Positions 10,529-21,177 of a stretch of DNA of 64,000 bases are shown one piece after another. A program made the position numbers and the translations under genes. Positions within the stretch are counted from its first letter, which is position 1, and every line of letters starts with the position of its first letter. Below the pieces are notes generated by a model, which was not told where the DNA came from, searched no databases, and saw nothing but the letters and a program-made list of their open reading frames with translations. Source of the DNA: Lytechinus pictus (lineage: Eukaryota; Echinodermata; Echinoidea; Temnopleuroida; Toxopneustidae); contig NC_087258.1 in NCBI RefSeq assembly GCF_037042905.1, positions 8,410,501 through 8,474,500 of the forward strand, read 5' to 3'.

Positions 10529-11111
10529 AGGAGAATGAAACTCTTGGAGCAAGTTAGCTTTTGTGAAAGCAGAAAAATCAAAGAATATGATCAACAAAAC
10601 TTTGAGTAAAATAGGACTAGCAATAAAATAGTTATGAGCATTTGAATGTCGAGATCACTAATGCTATGGAGATCCTCCTATTGGCAATGCGACCAAGATC
10701 TGTGATGTCACACACGTACAACTCTCCCATTTGGACACTGAAAATATACCCCAAAACATCTCTTTTTGCTCATTCTAATCATATGACAAACGATTCATCA
10801 ATGATATAATGTTGTGAAACATCTTTACTTGTCATCTCATAAAGAGAACACCTCACCTTGTGATAGACTCTATAAAAGTGAGAATATAAGTCAAATAAGT
10901 ACTAAAGTAATGAGGGAGTTGTACGTGTGTGATATCACAGATCTTGGTCGCATTGCCGATGGGAGGATCTATATGGCACTAGTGATCTCAATATTCAAAT
11001 GCTCATAACTTTCTTATTATTCATTCAATCTTCCTCAAACTTTCAACAATATGTTTCTTTGATTTTTCTCTTTGATATGGATTCAGCTGGTTTCAAGGGT
11101 TTCATTCTCCT
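10529..11111. mobile_element. TTAA-flanked MITE (AGGAGAATGAAAC)
   Basis: Inverted arms AGGAGAATGAAAC...GTTTCATTCTCCT are flanked by TTAA (10525-10528 and 11112-11115). The arms pair over about 230 bp, including 'GATCTTGGTCGCATTGCC' and its complement, with a short loop near 10740-10890. Non-coding. It shares the TTAA target but not the sequence with the element at 5916-6500. Confidence 0.8.
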
Positions 11112-11115
11112 TTAA

Positions 11116-12299
11116 TTATTACCGTGTTTACAAGCTGCTTTATACGTTGTTTTATTTGACCGGCGTAAGAGCGAAGTTGATTGCCTATAGGTGAAAATGA
11201 AACCGTGATTCAACACAGAATTCCTTCTCCGACTCAAACTGTGCGAAACTGAATGATGGTAGTCAAATTGCCAAACCGAATCAAATGAAAGTTAATTTGA
11301 ATGATAATTTTTTTTCCAAAGGAATTTTTAAAAAATTGTTAAATGGAAGCACGAAAAAACCATAGCACAATCTGCTGGAATTTTGATGCTAAATAATTTA
11401 ATGGAATGATATCCTGTCGAAATTGGCCGGGAAACCTATTGTACAATTTCTTCTTGGAAGTTTAATAAAGCAAATCATTTCGTATTAAGCTACGCACGAC
11501 ATACCACAGAAATAAGTACAGGACGATCCAAAATATCAACCTGACCACTTTACAGACCTTGTCTACCCAAACAGCAAATTGATAGAGAAAAAATAAGGCA
11601 AGTAAAACTCTGAAATTTTCTTCATGATCGGAGGAAAACTAAAAAATTGATAGTTTTTCGCCTATGTCCATGCAGAAAAGTTTGGTATGCACAATCATGA
11701 TTTAATAATTTCCTTGCCACATTAAAGTTATTCGTCAGGTTGTGAATAAATATACGTATACTTTCACGAAACAGTTCTTAAAGGTATTGTTTAACTTTGT
11801 GAGCAGCCGATTTAAAAAATTCTCAAACCAAGATGAAACATGTGTACAAGTGCATGTATTAGAACTAATAAACCCTGAAAACAACCATTATTGAGAATGA
11901 AAAGCTAAAACTACAAGGCAAACCCCGATTTTGTAAATAGGCGTCTTATAGACGCCTAAATAGTACACCTAAGTGTATGGGATGAAATTAAGATGGTGTT
12001 TTTGGTCACTTTATATTTCAATTTTTGAAGCACTAAATAATTATTTTCGAACGCAATTTTTTCTGGGCTTCAATTTTGTAACATATCACAGACACAGGTG
12101 ACAAGTGTGACCTTCTAGCTCAGATTTTTTTAAAGTCAAACCAATGTTAACCAATCACTTTAAGTACTGTACTAAGTACAAAAAAACAAAGGATCATCAA
12201 AATTATGAAATATGTGCGACAATGAACTAATACAAGTTAAAAATCGAAAACCATTAAGTCAATTAAAGAGGAAGTTCAAGCTGAAGAAAAGTTTGTTGT
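11116..12299. other. Non-coding interval
   Basis: No gene recognised. A MITE relic beginning 'AATTAAAGAGGAAGTTCAAGCTGA' occurs near 12259-12290 and is related to 17640-17692. Confidence 0.4.
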
Positions 12300-12409
12300 A
12301 AAAATATCAGAAAAAATTTCTGATTTTAAAATATTGGCAAAAAGAAGCTGCTGAAAACTGCTTATCTAGTAAAAGAGAGCCAATGGAGTAAATTAGAAAG
12401 TCAAAAAGG

Positions 12410-12448
12410 GCCTAAGCTTTCGATCCTAGCAGAATCTTCGTCGGAGGC
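12410..12448 (-). ncRNA. Hammerhead-ribozyme-like motif
   Basis: Read on the minus strand: a 5' GCCT, a CCGACGA box (hammerhead core CUGANGA with one change), and a 6-bp hairpin GATTCT/AGGATC with loop GCT. Next come GAAA, the self-complementary AGCT overlapping it, and AGGC, which pairs with the 5' GCCT. This is the layout of a minimal type I hammerhead in which stem III forms between two molecules. Doubts: U4 of the core is C, one extra A precedes stem II, and the fold was drawn by eye. Probably a decayed copy if real. Confidence 0.45.
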
Positions 12449-13082
12449 AAAATGACAAACATATAAAGTGGAACAACCATAATATAGACCACAGACAAGC
12501 TACAGCAACACTAGAAACAAGGAGACAAAAGGGGCATTAGTGAGTAGAGAAGACCAATCAGGTTGGTGAAGGGGATGAAAGAAAAGGAGTAGGCAGACAC
12601 AAAGGGAAGTTAGTGTAAGTAAGGCCAGTAAAAGACCTCAAGCCAAGAGGGATTAAGATAATGAGGCAGGCAACATCAAACAGGATCTGGAACAAAACAG
12701 TGATAGAGGGTATGAGGAAGAGACGAATGACAAGAGAATTATACCTTGGTCACATTTGCTCTACGGCGGCCGTACGGCGGCCGTAGATACCTGAATTCGA
12801 GAGATTTCTGCGGCGGCCGCAGAAAATCTGCGGTGGCCGCAGGGTCGACGTACGGCGGATTCCTACTTTTTACAGGCCGTAGGGGTGGCCGTAGAATTTT
12901 AACTCGGAGTTATAACATTTTTTCTTTTCTACGCTCGCCGTAGAAATTAGACTAGCCGTAGGCATGGCGTAGAACGGTCTACGGCGGCCGTACGTCGAGC
13001 GTACGGTGGCAGTGCGGCTGCCCTCGTGTTTTTCTTCCCTCCTTTCACCTTCTCCTTTTGTGTTATCTGCTCGGGAGCCACC

Positions 13083-13205
13083 AGGTGCGTATTTAGAATT
13101 TTGCACCTCGGGGGCCCGACCTATAATTTTGGCCCATATGCATGTGTACTTTTCAGGAAAAAAATGGCGACCCCTCCTCGTCAGGCAAACAGGTGCCTTA
13201 AATGC
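13083..13205. mobile_element. Small repeat, CAGGTGCGTATTTAG type
   Basis: Begins CAGGTGCGTATTTAGAATTTT, runs through a 'GGGGGCCC' block and 'AAATGGCGACCCC', and ends CAGGCAAACAGGTGCCTT. A reverse-oriented relative lies at 46425-46515. The GTATCCAGGATTTT-like terminus is reminiscent of hAT MITEs. Confidence 0.45.
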
Positions 13206-13639
13206 ATGTTGAATTATCTTATTTCATAATCACATGAAAAAGGGCAACTGCAGACCACTTTTTTAATGATGACTTGATAAAAAGTAATTTCTATCCATTA
13301 ATATGATGTAATACCACTTTTTTAAATGAACAAATGTGACCAGGAAGCACAGATATTGCCCTTTCACCAGCGGCTAATTTGGGTAAAATTATTATCATTA
13401 TCATTATTATTAGTATTATCATGGGGAGTTAAATGCTGATTTTTGTTGTTTCCTAGGGTGTAGTTCTTACTTAAGACTAACGCGTTTATTAACATCTTAA
13501 CTTTATTCATACAAACAAGTTAACATGGTTAAGGGAGATTTATTTCATAAGTCCAAATAAATAATGCAAACGCGATTTTTGATAGCTTGTGTATAGACCT
13601 GGAAATAGAATATTCTGAGAAGTTTTGTAAGCATGAGCA

Positions 13640-14250
13640 GGATGGGCATCTCTCTATCTGTCAGGGCGAGCTGAAAATTGTCTATATTCCAAAATGACCC
13701 AAAGTTTGGAAATTCTAAGCATTATTGGTAATCATGAACAGGATGGGCACTTAAAAATTATTCGATCCGAACGCGAAGCGCGAGCTGAACCTTTTTTATA
13801 TTCCGTTCCAAAACTAGACATTCTACACAATTTAGGTAATCATTAGGTAATCATTAATAGGATGTCCATCTTACTAATCATTCGATGCGAGCGCGAATCA
13901 CCCCAAAGGTCGATTTGCCCCCCCCCCCCCCTTCCTAGGTCGAACATTACTGATCGTATAATATTCAGATCAGTGTCAAACATTAATTTGGCGACCCCCC
14001 CCCCCTTCCTAGGTCGAACATCAATTTGCCCCCCCCCCACACTTTTATTACTCCCCCTTTTCTCTTCTTCTTGTTTCCTTCTCTCTTTCTTTTCTCCCTT
14101 TTCTCTTTCTCTTCTTTCCCCCTACTTTTTTATCTCCCTTTTCTTTCCCTTTCTTTCCTCCCTCTTTTTGGTGCCCCCTTTTCGCCTACCCGGGGGCCCG
14201 GGCCCTGAACCCCCCTCCCTCCCACCCAGAATACGCGCATGGGCATGGTG
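13640..14250. repeat. Inverted copy of the composite repeat
   Basis: In reverse order relative to 43500-46096 it holds two CGCGCTCGCA-type units (13660-13905) and two or three degenerate minisatellite units (CCTAGGTCGAACATCAATTTG, 13935-14035). Then come a polypyrimidine tract (14050-14165) and the CCCGGGGGCCCGGGCC block. This shows that the parts travel together. Confidence 0.65.
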
Positions 14251-15109
14251 CGACACTTTGAAAACTTTCTGAAATGAAATGTCTAATGTAAAATATCATG
14301 ATGAGTGTGACAAGCAATTCATGGTATACTCACTGTATAGTCCCCCTGCGGCCGCCGTGAGGGCACCTTGCGGCCACCTCGCGTCTGCCGTAGTATTTGT
14401 CAAAAACCTACGGCCAGCGCAGGGTCGCCCTAGGGCGACCGTACGTCATGATTTCAAGGACATACGTCAGCCGCAGATTTTTTTCTCCATAAATTAAAAA
14501 ATACGCCGTGCGGCGACCGTAACATATGTGACCACTAGAGTAAGTGGCCGTGGAAATTCTGAGGCGACCGTAGAATTGCTACTCGCCGTAGAAATTTTAG
14601 AAATCTACGGCGGCCGTAGCAAATGTGACCAAGGTATTAGTGATAGGTGGGTCAAACAAGTTACAAAGAAAGGCATAATAAACTGGTGCATAAGAGTGGG
14701 GGAAAAAGGAAAATAATGGGGAACAACTGATAATGTGCAATAGACATATAAGTATATATGATAAAGCATTAAACAAACTAAGAGAAGAAGGTAAGTGTAA
14801 AGATGTATCTATGAGTGACATGTAAATAGATATATCAAAAAAAGAAATGTATATGAAAAAATATAAATACACATATGGTGTAACTGATATTGTAATCCGC
14901 TATATAGGTGTGATGGGAAAAAAACATAAGACTAAAAAAAAAAAACCTGTATATGTGAAAAAGAGGAAGCATATTCCCTAAAAAAGTAAAAGCAATATAG
15001 AAGAGAGGGGGTGTATTATGAAGAAACCATAGTATACATGTAAATAAGCAAATGTGGTAAATCCAAAAGAGGTGAGTGGAGAAAAAAAAAATTTATAATA
15101 ATCATTATA

Positions 15110-16866
15110 CAGTGCGTCCCAAAAAAAACTATACACTTTTGAAATGGCTGCCAAATAAAAAGTATATCACTTTGGGGGGAAAGACTTACATACATGGAAG
15201 CCTATAAAGTCAACTTTAAAATGACACCAAAAAGTTGGAAAACTTTTCATGCTTGAGCGAGCACTGCCCACTAAAACAAAGGGTATGGAAATTAGGGTGG
15301 GCAGGAATTAGCCTTCCAATTTCTTTCAGTTTTTGAGATGCGAGTCCCTTGGAACTTGCAAAGTTGAGGATGTTTTGATAAATCAATGATCAAGCATTAT
15401 CAATTTAGGTTTTTAGAGCAAATTTTAAGAATTATTAAATTGAAATTTAATGTATGAGTGAACATGAAATACAATTTTTCACTTTTTAAGTGGATCTCAG
15501 CAATGTGTTCATGGAAGTCAGAATATGGATAGGACTTAGGTGGGGGAAGTAGGTTGACGGGATATGGGTCAACAGAACACTTAACCCCCCCCCCTCTCTC
15601 TCTCTACCCCTTTCACCCCTCCTGAGAGACTAGCCTTTGCTAGGGTGAGCAGGAATTAGCCTTAATTCCATTTTTTTTTTTAGGTGAGTCCTTTGGAACT
15701 TGCAAAGTTAAGGGTGTTATGCTAAATTACTGATAAATGGAGATCCGTTTTGGTTTCTTAAGCAAATTTCACGAGTTACTAAATTGAAATGTAATGCATG
15801 AGTAAACAGGAATTGTAATTTTAGTGTAGCATTTTTCGTTTATTATGTGGATCTTAGCAAGTGTGCTTGTGAGAGTCAGAGTAATGTGATGGTACCTGTT
15901 ACATGCAAGGGGATGAGATAGGGTAAGACTGGGTTAAAGGGGCATTCTTCTTTGTGTTCTCTTACAAATTACATGCCATGTACTCACCCCGCCCTCCACC
16001 CCTTTCTTTCTCTTGGTTGGTATTTAAAACTTAAAATGCCAAGTGACTGATGGTTGATGGGTCTTTCTTTTCCATTGAATGATTTATTAAGAACTTGACT
16101 AATTATGATAATTTATGAAATCATTTATTGAAAAAGCTGAATGTTTGATTGATAATGTATTGAAAAAGGTGAATATTTGATTGATGACATTGATTGAGTT
16201 TATTTACTAACAGATTGTTGATTGAATGATTGATAGATAAAAGTTGATGATCTAATTTTCAGAATTTATTATCAAATTGACAGTCCGCTTTGCACTTAAT
16301 GCGTACATGTAATAGCAATCAGTCTCAATCTCAACAGGAGGGGGGAGGGACGGACCTGTAGGAGGGAGGCTAAACGTTCTGTTGACCCTTTTCCCATCAG
16401 CTTACTTCACACACTGAAGTCATTTCTTACTCCTATTCTCCTGACTCCAATGAACACACTGCTGAGACCCACATTGTAAGTTAAAATGCTTCACTAAAGA
16501 TTGCAATTCATGCTTACTCATGCATGGAATTTCAATTTGATAATTCATGAAATTTGCTCTAACAATTTAAATTGATAATGAATGACCATCAATTCATCAG
16601 AACACCCTCAAGTTTGCAAGTTCCAAGGGACTCGCCTCTCAAAAACTGAAAGAAACCGAAAGGCTAATTCCTGCCCACCCTAATTTTCATACCCTTTGTT
16701 TAAGCGGGTAGTGCTCACTCAAGCATGAATAGTTTTCCAACATTTTGGTGTAATTTGAAAGATGACTTTATCGGCTTTCCATATGTATAAGTCTTTCCCC
16801 CCAAAGTGATATACTTTTTATTTGGCAGCCATTTCAAAAGTGTATAGTTTTTTTTGGGACGCACTG
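15110..16866. mobile_element. Mariner-like foldback, CAGTGCGTCCCA ends
   Basis: TA-flanked (15108-15109 and 16867-16868), with termini CAGTGCGTCCCAAAAAAAAC and the exact complement. The arms remain recognisable for 300 bp and, more weakly, 550 bp inward. The left half also contains a direct duplication (about 15290-15480 repeated at 15640-15860). No transposase frame is visible. The TA target and CAGT start fit IS630/Tc1/mariner. Inserted in the Penelope-like element. Confidence 0.8.
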
Positions 16867-17029
16867 TATAGCCTGAATAAGGAAGGAAAAGTTGGAGCTG
16901 AGCTTGTACGAGATATGGGAGGAAAGTAGAGGAAGAAACTATAATGTAACTATTCAAAAGAGCTGAGGGGAAAAAATATATGTATATATAAATTGACTGA
17001 AAGTGGACATGGTGGATAGGAAAGAATAA

Positions 17030-17248
17030 TCAGTCGTTCCCCTCTTGGATGTTCAGGCCATGAGGTTTGGTGGTGCGAAGTCGTCTCATCCAGAACTTCT
17101 CTCTGCTAGTACGGACTGAGTCAGGACGGGTACCTAAAGATTCGATGCCCTGTAGCATCATGTCAGTGATGGAGTGGTTGGGGAGGTTAAAATGGCGGCC
17201 AACTGGAGTGTCCAGCTTTGCTGTGTTGACGGTGGATCTGTGCCCGTA
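17030..17248 (-). pseudogene. Penelope-like GIY-YIG C-terminus
   Basis: A 72-codon frame without interruption ends at a TGA (17030-17032). It reads PVGRHFNLPNHSITDM near its middle, then SREKFWMRRLRTTKPHGLN close to the end. This matches the end of GIY-YIG endonuclease domains attached to Penelope-like reverse transcriptases ('VG.HF...H...D......E......R...E..WI..L.T..P.GLN'). The catalytic GIY and YIG strands and the RT lie upstream and are absent: the sequence changes to unrelated DNA at 17249. It has no start codon and is a fragment. Another GIY-YIG family cannot be excluded, but the nearby hammerhead-like motif favours a Penelope-like origin. Confidence 0.6.
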
Positions 17249-17259
17249 GAATATTGGTG

Positions 17260-17692
17260 AAGGTTTTAGGAAAATCCATTATAGACTAAAAAAAGTTATA
17301 AGATTTTTAAGTTTTCTATTGTAACGTCATAAACGAGCAGCTGCCCCATATGTTTTGTAATATAAAATGCACAAATCTTAACTTTTCAATCGTTTGTGAT
17401 GACCTATTTTTATTTTAAGCTTTGGAACGGGTGTGAAATTATTTGTCTATCAATACAGTGAAGGTACATTAAAAAGATATTTCAATTTTCTGTGAAAATG
17501 ACATTTTGATTTTTGTTACCATACGACATGTAGGAAACTGCTTGCCTATTACGTCACAAATCAAATGATTGAAATTATAATAATTTTTTATTCTTTTATG
17601 GATTTTTCTCAAACCTTCGGCAATATTTTTAATCATATTTCCTGCAATTTTTACAATAAGCATTTTGTCAGGGTGAACTTCCCCTTTAAAAG
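17260..17692. mobile_element. MITE relic ending in GGGGAAGTTCACCCTGA
   Basis: Read from the right end inward, 'AAAGGGGAAGTTCACCCTGACAAAA' (complement at about 17668-17692) is the usual terminus of a MITE family. The left end is weaker. Non-coding; the DNA from 17693 to 18019 holds nothing recognisable. Confidence 0.4.
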
Positions 17693-18019
17693 TATATTTG
17701 AACAAACAAAAGTGGGTTAAGACATAAAAATAAAAGGGATTGATCTTGTTGGAAATCAGAAGAATAGAGAAAGAGAAATTAGAAGAATAGAGAAAGTTAT
17801 ATATAACTTTTTACCTGAAAAAACTCTGGTAAAAACTGAAAACTAAGGTTAGTCTGATTTCTGCCATTGACTTTAACACAGGGCAAAAACTCCGGTAAAA
17901 ACAACCTGAATTGTAAATAACTATTGAGAAATAAAATGAGGGGAAAAAATCACACAGATAATAACCTACCTCTCTTGGTGATAAAAATATATTTTCCAAA
18001 AATGCGATGACGAATACAA

Positions 18020-18110
18020 ACGGCAAATATGCGATTATGATGACGACGACGACGATGACGGCGGTGACGACGATGACGATGACGGTGACGGTGACGACGA
18101 TGATGTTGTG
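18020..18110. repeat. GAC/GAT/GGT trinucleotide-rich tract
   Basis: A degenerate (GAY)n microsatellite of about 90 bp with GACGACGATGACG and GACGGTGACGGTGACG. No surrounding exon is evident. Confidence 0.7.
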
Positions 18111-19025
18111 TGATAGTTCTTTGTTTCGTTAAGACGACTGTGGAAGTCGATGATATAGCAGATGATGATCTAACGGACCATGTGCAATTTGTAAAATGTT
18201 GATATAGCTCTTAAACTACTCTCTCTTCAAGACAGACTCTTCCCCATCAGATGAAAGCCAACTGATCTACTGACTGCTTGTCATCATTGCTAACTATTTT
18301 TTAAAACATTGTGTCTATGATATGACACACCTTTGCGTACATGCTATGTAATGTATTGCGCATGCGCAGGGTTTAAACATCGTGTTTATTAGAGTTCCAC
18401 AACCTCATTCTTAAGGTCAGATTCATTCATCCAATAATTCATATTCATATTAAAAAGCATTAAATAGCATTTCATAATAAATTATTTCTATTGAAAAAGT
18501 ACATCATCTGTATGGAATATGCAGATTTTGACACTATTAATAAAATCAAAAGAGTGAAGGGATCTACTGAAAAGGAAAGATTGTGAAATATAGAAACTCT
18601 ATCGAAGATAGATGATGATATAAGGATTAATAAAACGAGTCAATCAGCAAAATTATATAAATTCATCTTGAAATAAACGCTGTAATACTTGTATACGTAT
18701 AAGTATTGACTTTAAGATAATCAAAAATACGACAATGGGTAAGTAACAAATTTCATGGGATATTTGAGTGAAATTAAGAATAGTGTTTTATTTGTTAAGT
18801 AATTTAAATCGGATATACATCCAAAGAAAATTCACGAAAGTGATGATTATAGACAAATTATATATGAATGGAAAGGTCTTGTCTTTTTATACACAAATAT
18901 GTCACTAAAAAGTCTTATTGAGGTCGTGGAACTGCAAGAAATTAAATTATTAGAGACCCTTCTCAGCCCCCCCCCCCCAACCGCCCCCAGACAGACAATA
19001 GCGCGATCAAATACAGTCGAGAATA
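18111..19025. other. AT-rich non-coding interval
   Basis: No gene recognised. 18420-18860 is AT-rich with no visible repeat family. A C10-type run lies at 18969-18978. Confidence 0.4.
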
Positions 19026-19381
19026 ATGACGTCACATGATGATCGACTCACTCAGCCGCTCTCTAGCTCTGTGCAAGCCAGCAGTACACTGGTAGCTGAT
19101 TCACCTTCCTGGTCTCTATTTTTCTTCGAATTTACCGTTTTCTTCATGTATTGTGATATCCGAATTCTGTTTTCGACAACTTCAGACTATAAGGGAACCA
19201 GAACTGTGTTATTTTGCCCGGTTTTTATTGAATTGTGAACTGGAAAGATCGATTTTGTCCACTCGACAGTCTTCGTTGTGTTGCTCTACTAACTATTGAA
19301 AAACTCCAAGCTGCACGGTCCCATTCACTTGCTCCCGATGCATGTTGCAGGTTACGCTGTTTGATCCAGTCAAAAGTCAAG
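19026..19381 (+). other. Possible 5' exon with strong splice donor
   Basis: The segment is less AT-rich than its surroundings and ends in CAAG|GTAAGC at 19381/19382, a near-consensus donor. An ATG at 19235 opens a 49-codon frame that is in phase at the donor. Two acceptors with long pyrimidine tracts lie downstream: TTCTACACACAG (ends 20370) and CACTCTTTCCAG (ends 20490). The frame then closes quickly by either route. It may be a non-coding or short-ORF transcript, or chance. No homology recognised. Confidence 0.2.
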
Positions 19382-19760
19382 GTAAGCATGTTTGGAAACT
19401 TTACTTGTTCTGACGATGCATTCAGGTCAGATGACAGATACAGATCTGATATAAGTTTAGAATCATGCATTTTGGCATAACTACTATTAAAATTAAAAAG
19501 TCTTTATTTTAGAAATAATGTTTTTGCACAATTCCAGCAGATTTTTTCTTCAGATTTCTAAAACTGGTCAGGACTCAGGCAGGCGATTAAATTATTTAGG
19601 AGCACTGGTGTGGACCATGGCTGAAAATCTGCTGTTTCAGAGGAATGTTTAAGTTTTTATTATACACAGAATCATATCACCATGATGCCGATGTCATGAA
19701 GCCAGACAAATTTTCGGCAGTGATTACCCTGATTCCTGGCCAAAATCACTCACACGTATT

Positions 19761-19790
19761 GCGAGGTTAGTATTAGTATACTAACCTCGC
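19761..19790. repeat. Perfect 13-bp-arm hairpin
   Basis: GCGAGGTTAGTAT, loop TAGT, then the exact complement ATACTAACCTCGC. It stands 18 bp before a module shared with the palindrome FB1. Not followed by a T-run, so not a pol III terminator. Confidence 0.75.
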
Positions 19791-19808
19791 ACCACGAACC
19801 GCGTTTGG

Positions 19809-19925
19809 CAGTGGATTTCTAACTAGTGGGTCGCGCGTGCTGGGATCTCACTTCTTGGGTCCACAACACACGACTTCTATGGCTTGAATTTTCTGTGCGC
19901 GGCGGCATGTAATGAACCCTTGGGT
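19809..19925 (+). repeat. Solo copy of the 117-bp FB1 module
   Basis: From CAGTGGATTTCTAAC to CCCTTGGGT, this aligns end to end, at equal length and with few differences, with the block at 30679-30795 in the right arm of FB1. It also aligns with the split inverted copy at 26865-27152 in the left arm. The homology stops at both edges, so it is a discrete module. No inverted termini or reading frame. Confidence 0.7.
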
Positions 19926-20059
19926 GGGCCAAAATTAGAGTCTGGTGTTTCTTTCTGATTAGAGTGTTGCTGCATACATGTATATGCATGCGTAATGCCT
20001 TCAACAATGAAGATAAATGCAATCTTTGTAATGACACAGAGACTCAGAGAGCACCGTAC

Positions 20060-20201
20060 CTCAAGTGATGTTCGTGTAGTCTCCACTTCACTACTGCTAC
20101 AGCCTACACTACGCTACACACCTACCCGGGTAGGTGTGGCGTACATGTACGGTAGTGTAGCGGTAGTGAAGTGGAGTGGGGCCTACACAAACATCACTTG
20201 A
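20060..20201. repeat. Near-palindrome around CCTACCCGGGTAGG
   Basis: Outer arms CTCAAGTGATGTT / AACATCACTTGAG. The centre CCTACCCGGGTAGG is a perfect palindrome. The stems between contain CCACTTCACTAC and repeated TAGTGTAGCG and are imperfectly paired. A compact hairpin-forming MITE. Confidence 0.7.
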
Positions 20202-20639
20202 GATAGAGCACCAGTGTTCTGAGTGGAACTTTTCAGGTGTCTAAACCTAATATCATTTGTTGTTGACCGGGAATTACATGCCACCGCACGTCATCAATCA
20301 TCACGATAATTAAATTCATACTTTGATTTGATTATTTAAACTATTTCTTTTTTTCTCTCTTCTACACACAGATCTGCACACTTGCTGACTCTGGTGACTT
20401 CTGGTCTCTGCTTGCTACCTCAATCTGGGAGATTCTATCATGTCCTTTTACAATGATTTGGATATAGCCATTTTTTTCTTCACTCTTTCCAGGACCTACG
20501 GTTTGCAAGTTGTGGACTGATAATGATACAAAAGAAAAAAATTCTTTATCAATCTTGGAAACAATTTTGAGCACAGTTTTGGAGAGAACTAAGAAATTTG
20601 ACTTGGACAGGAATACAGCTTGTCAAAAATAATAACACA

Positions 20640-21177
20640 CAATTTAAAACGAAAGAACAATTTTAATGTTACTAGGGCATTTTGCGAGAAATGTTATACT
20701 CAATCACACGTCCCAAATCAAGGGTAAGTCCTTTGATTAAACATGTAGTTGAATTGCGATTGCAACTCGACCTTATTACGCTTGAATTTGAATTTAAGAC
20801 TTACGCTTGATTTGCAATTGAACATAAGTTTCTTGCAGTGCCCCATAATTATGTTTTTGTATCAGATATTTAACGTGCTGATTTTTATCGAAAGGTATAA
20901 TATATTTGTCCTTTTAAACGGTATTTGAATATGGGTACGCCTTTTATTTGTTTTCCACAATATTTATTGCATGTATGAACAGAAGTGAAATATTTATTGT
21001 GAAGCACTGTGAATGTTGTGTGATGGTTCATCATTTTTGTTATAAGACTGAAAGCCTGGTGGATGTGAGGAAGTGGCCTGGATGAAAGAAAAGTGAACAT
21101 GTGTCCAATTACTGATTTGCATATTCTAAGACAATTTTGTTTCTGGATAAATTTTGCTATGCATTCCCTACATTAAG
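20640..21177. other. Non-coding interval
   Basis: No gene recognised and no clear repeat. Confidence 0.35.

Larger units (their letters stand above)
12744..14634. mobile_element. CCTTGGTCACATTTGC TIR element, GC-rich arms
   Basis: Termini CCTTGGTCACATTTGC and the complement GCAAATGTGACCAAGG are flanked by TA. Both arms (12764-13020 and 14340-14620) are built from many variants of CTACGGCGGCCGTAG and TACGGCGGCCGTA. They are strikingly CpG-rich against an AT-rich background. The middle (13060-14280) holds other repeats in inverted orientation. Inserted in the Penelope-like element. Confidence 0.7.
12300..17248 (-). mobile_element. Penelope-like element 3' part, twice interrupted
   Basis: On the minus strand a GIY-YIG-type tail (17030-17248) is followed by about 0.9 kb of non-coding sequence containing a hammerhead-like motif (12410-12448). 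Both sit in one contiguous element once two later insertions (15110-16866 and 12744-14634) are removed. Penelope-like retroelements encode RT plus a GIY-YIG endonuclease and carry small hammerhead ribozymes in their terminal repeats. The RT part is missing here. The distal boundary near 12300 is approximate. Confidence 0.6.

Noticed and set aside
20060..20201. A perfect 142-bp palindrome
   Set aside because: On checking, only the outer 13 bp and the central CCTACCCGGGTAGG pair exactly; the stems between contain mismatches and indels, so it is listed as near-palindromic.
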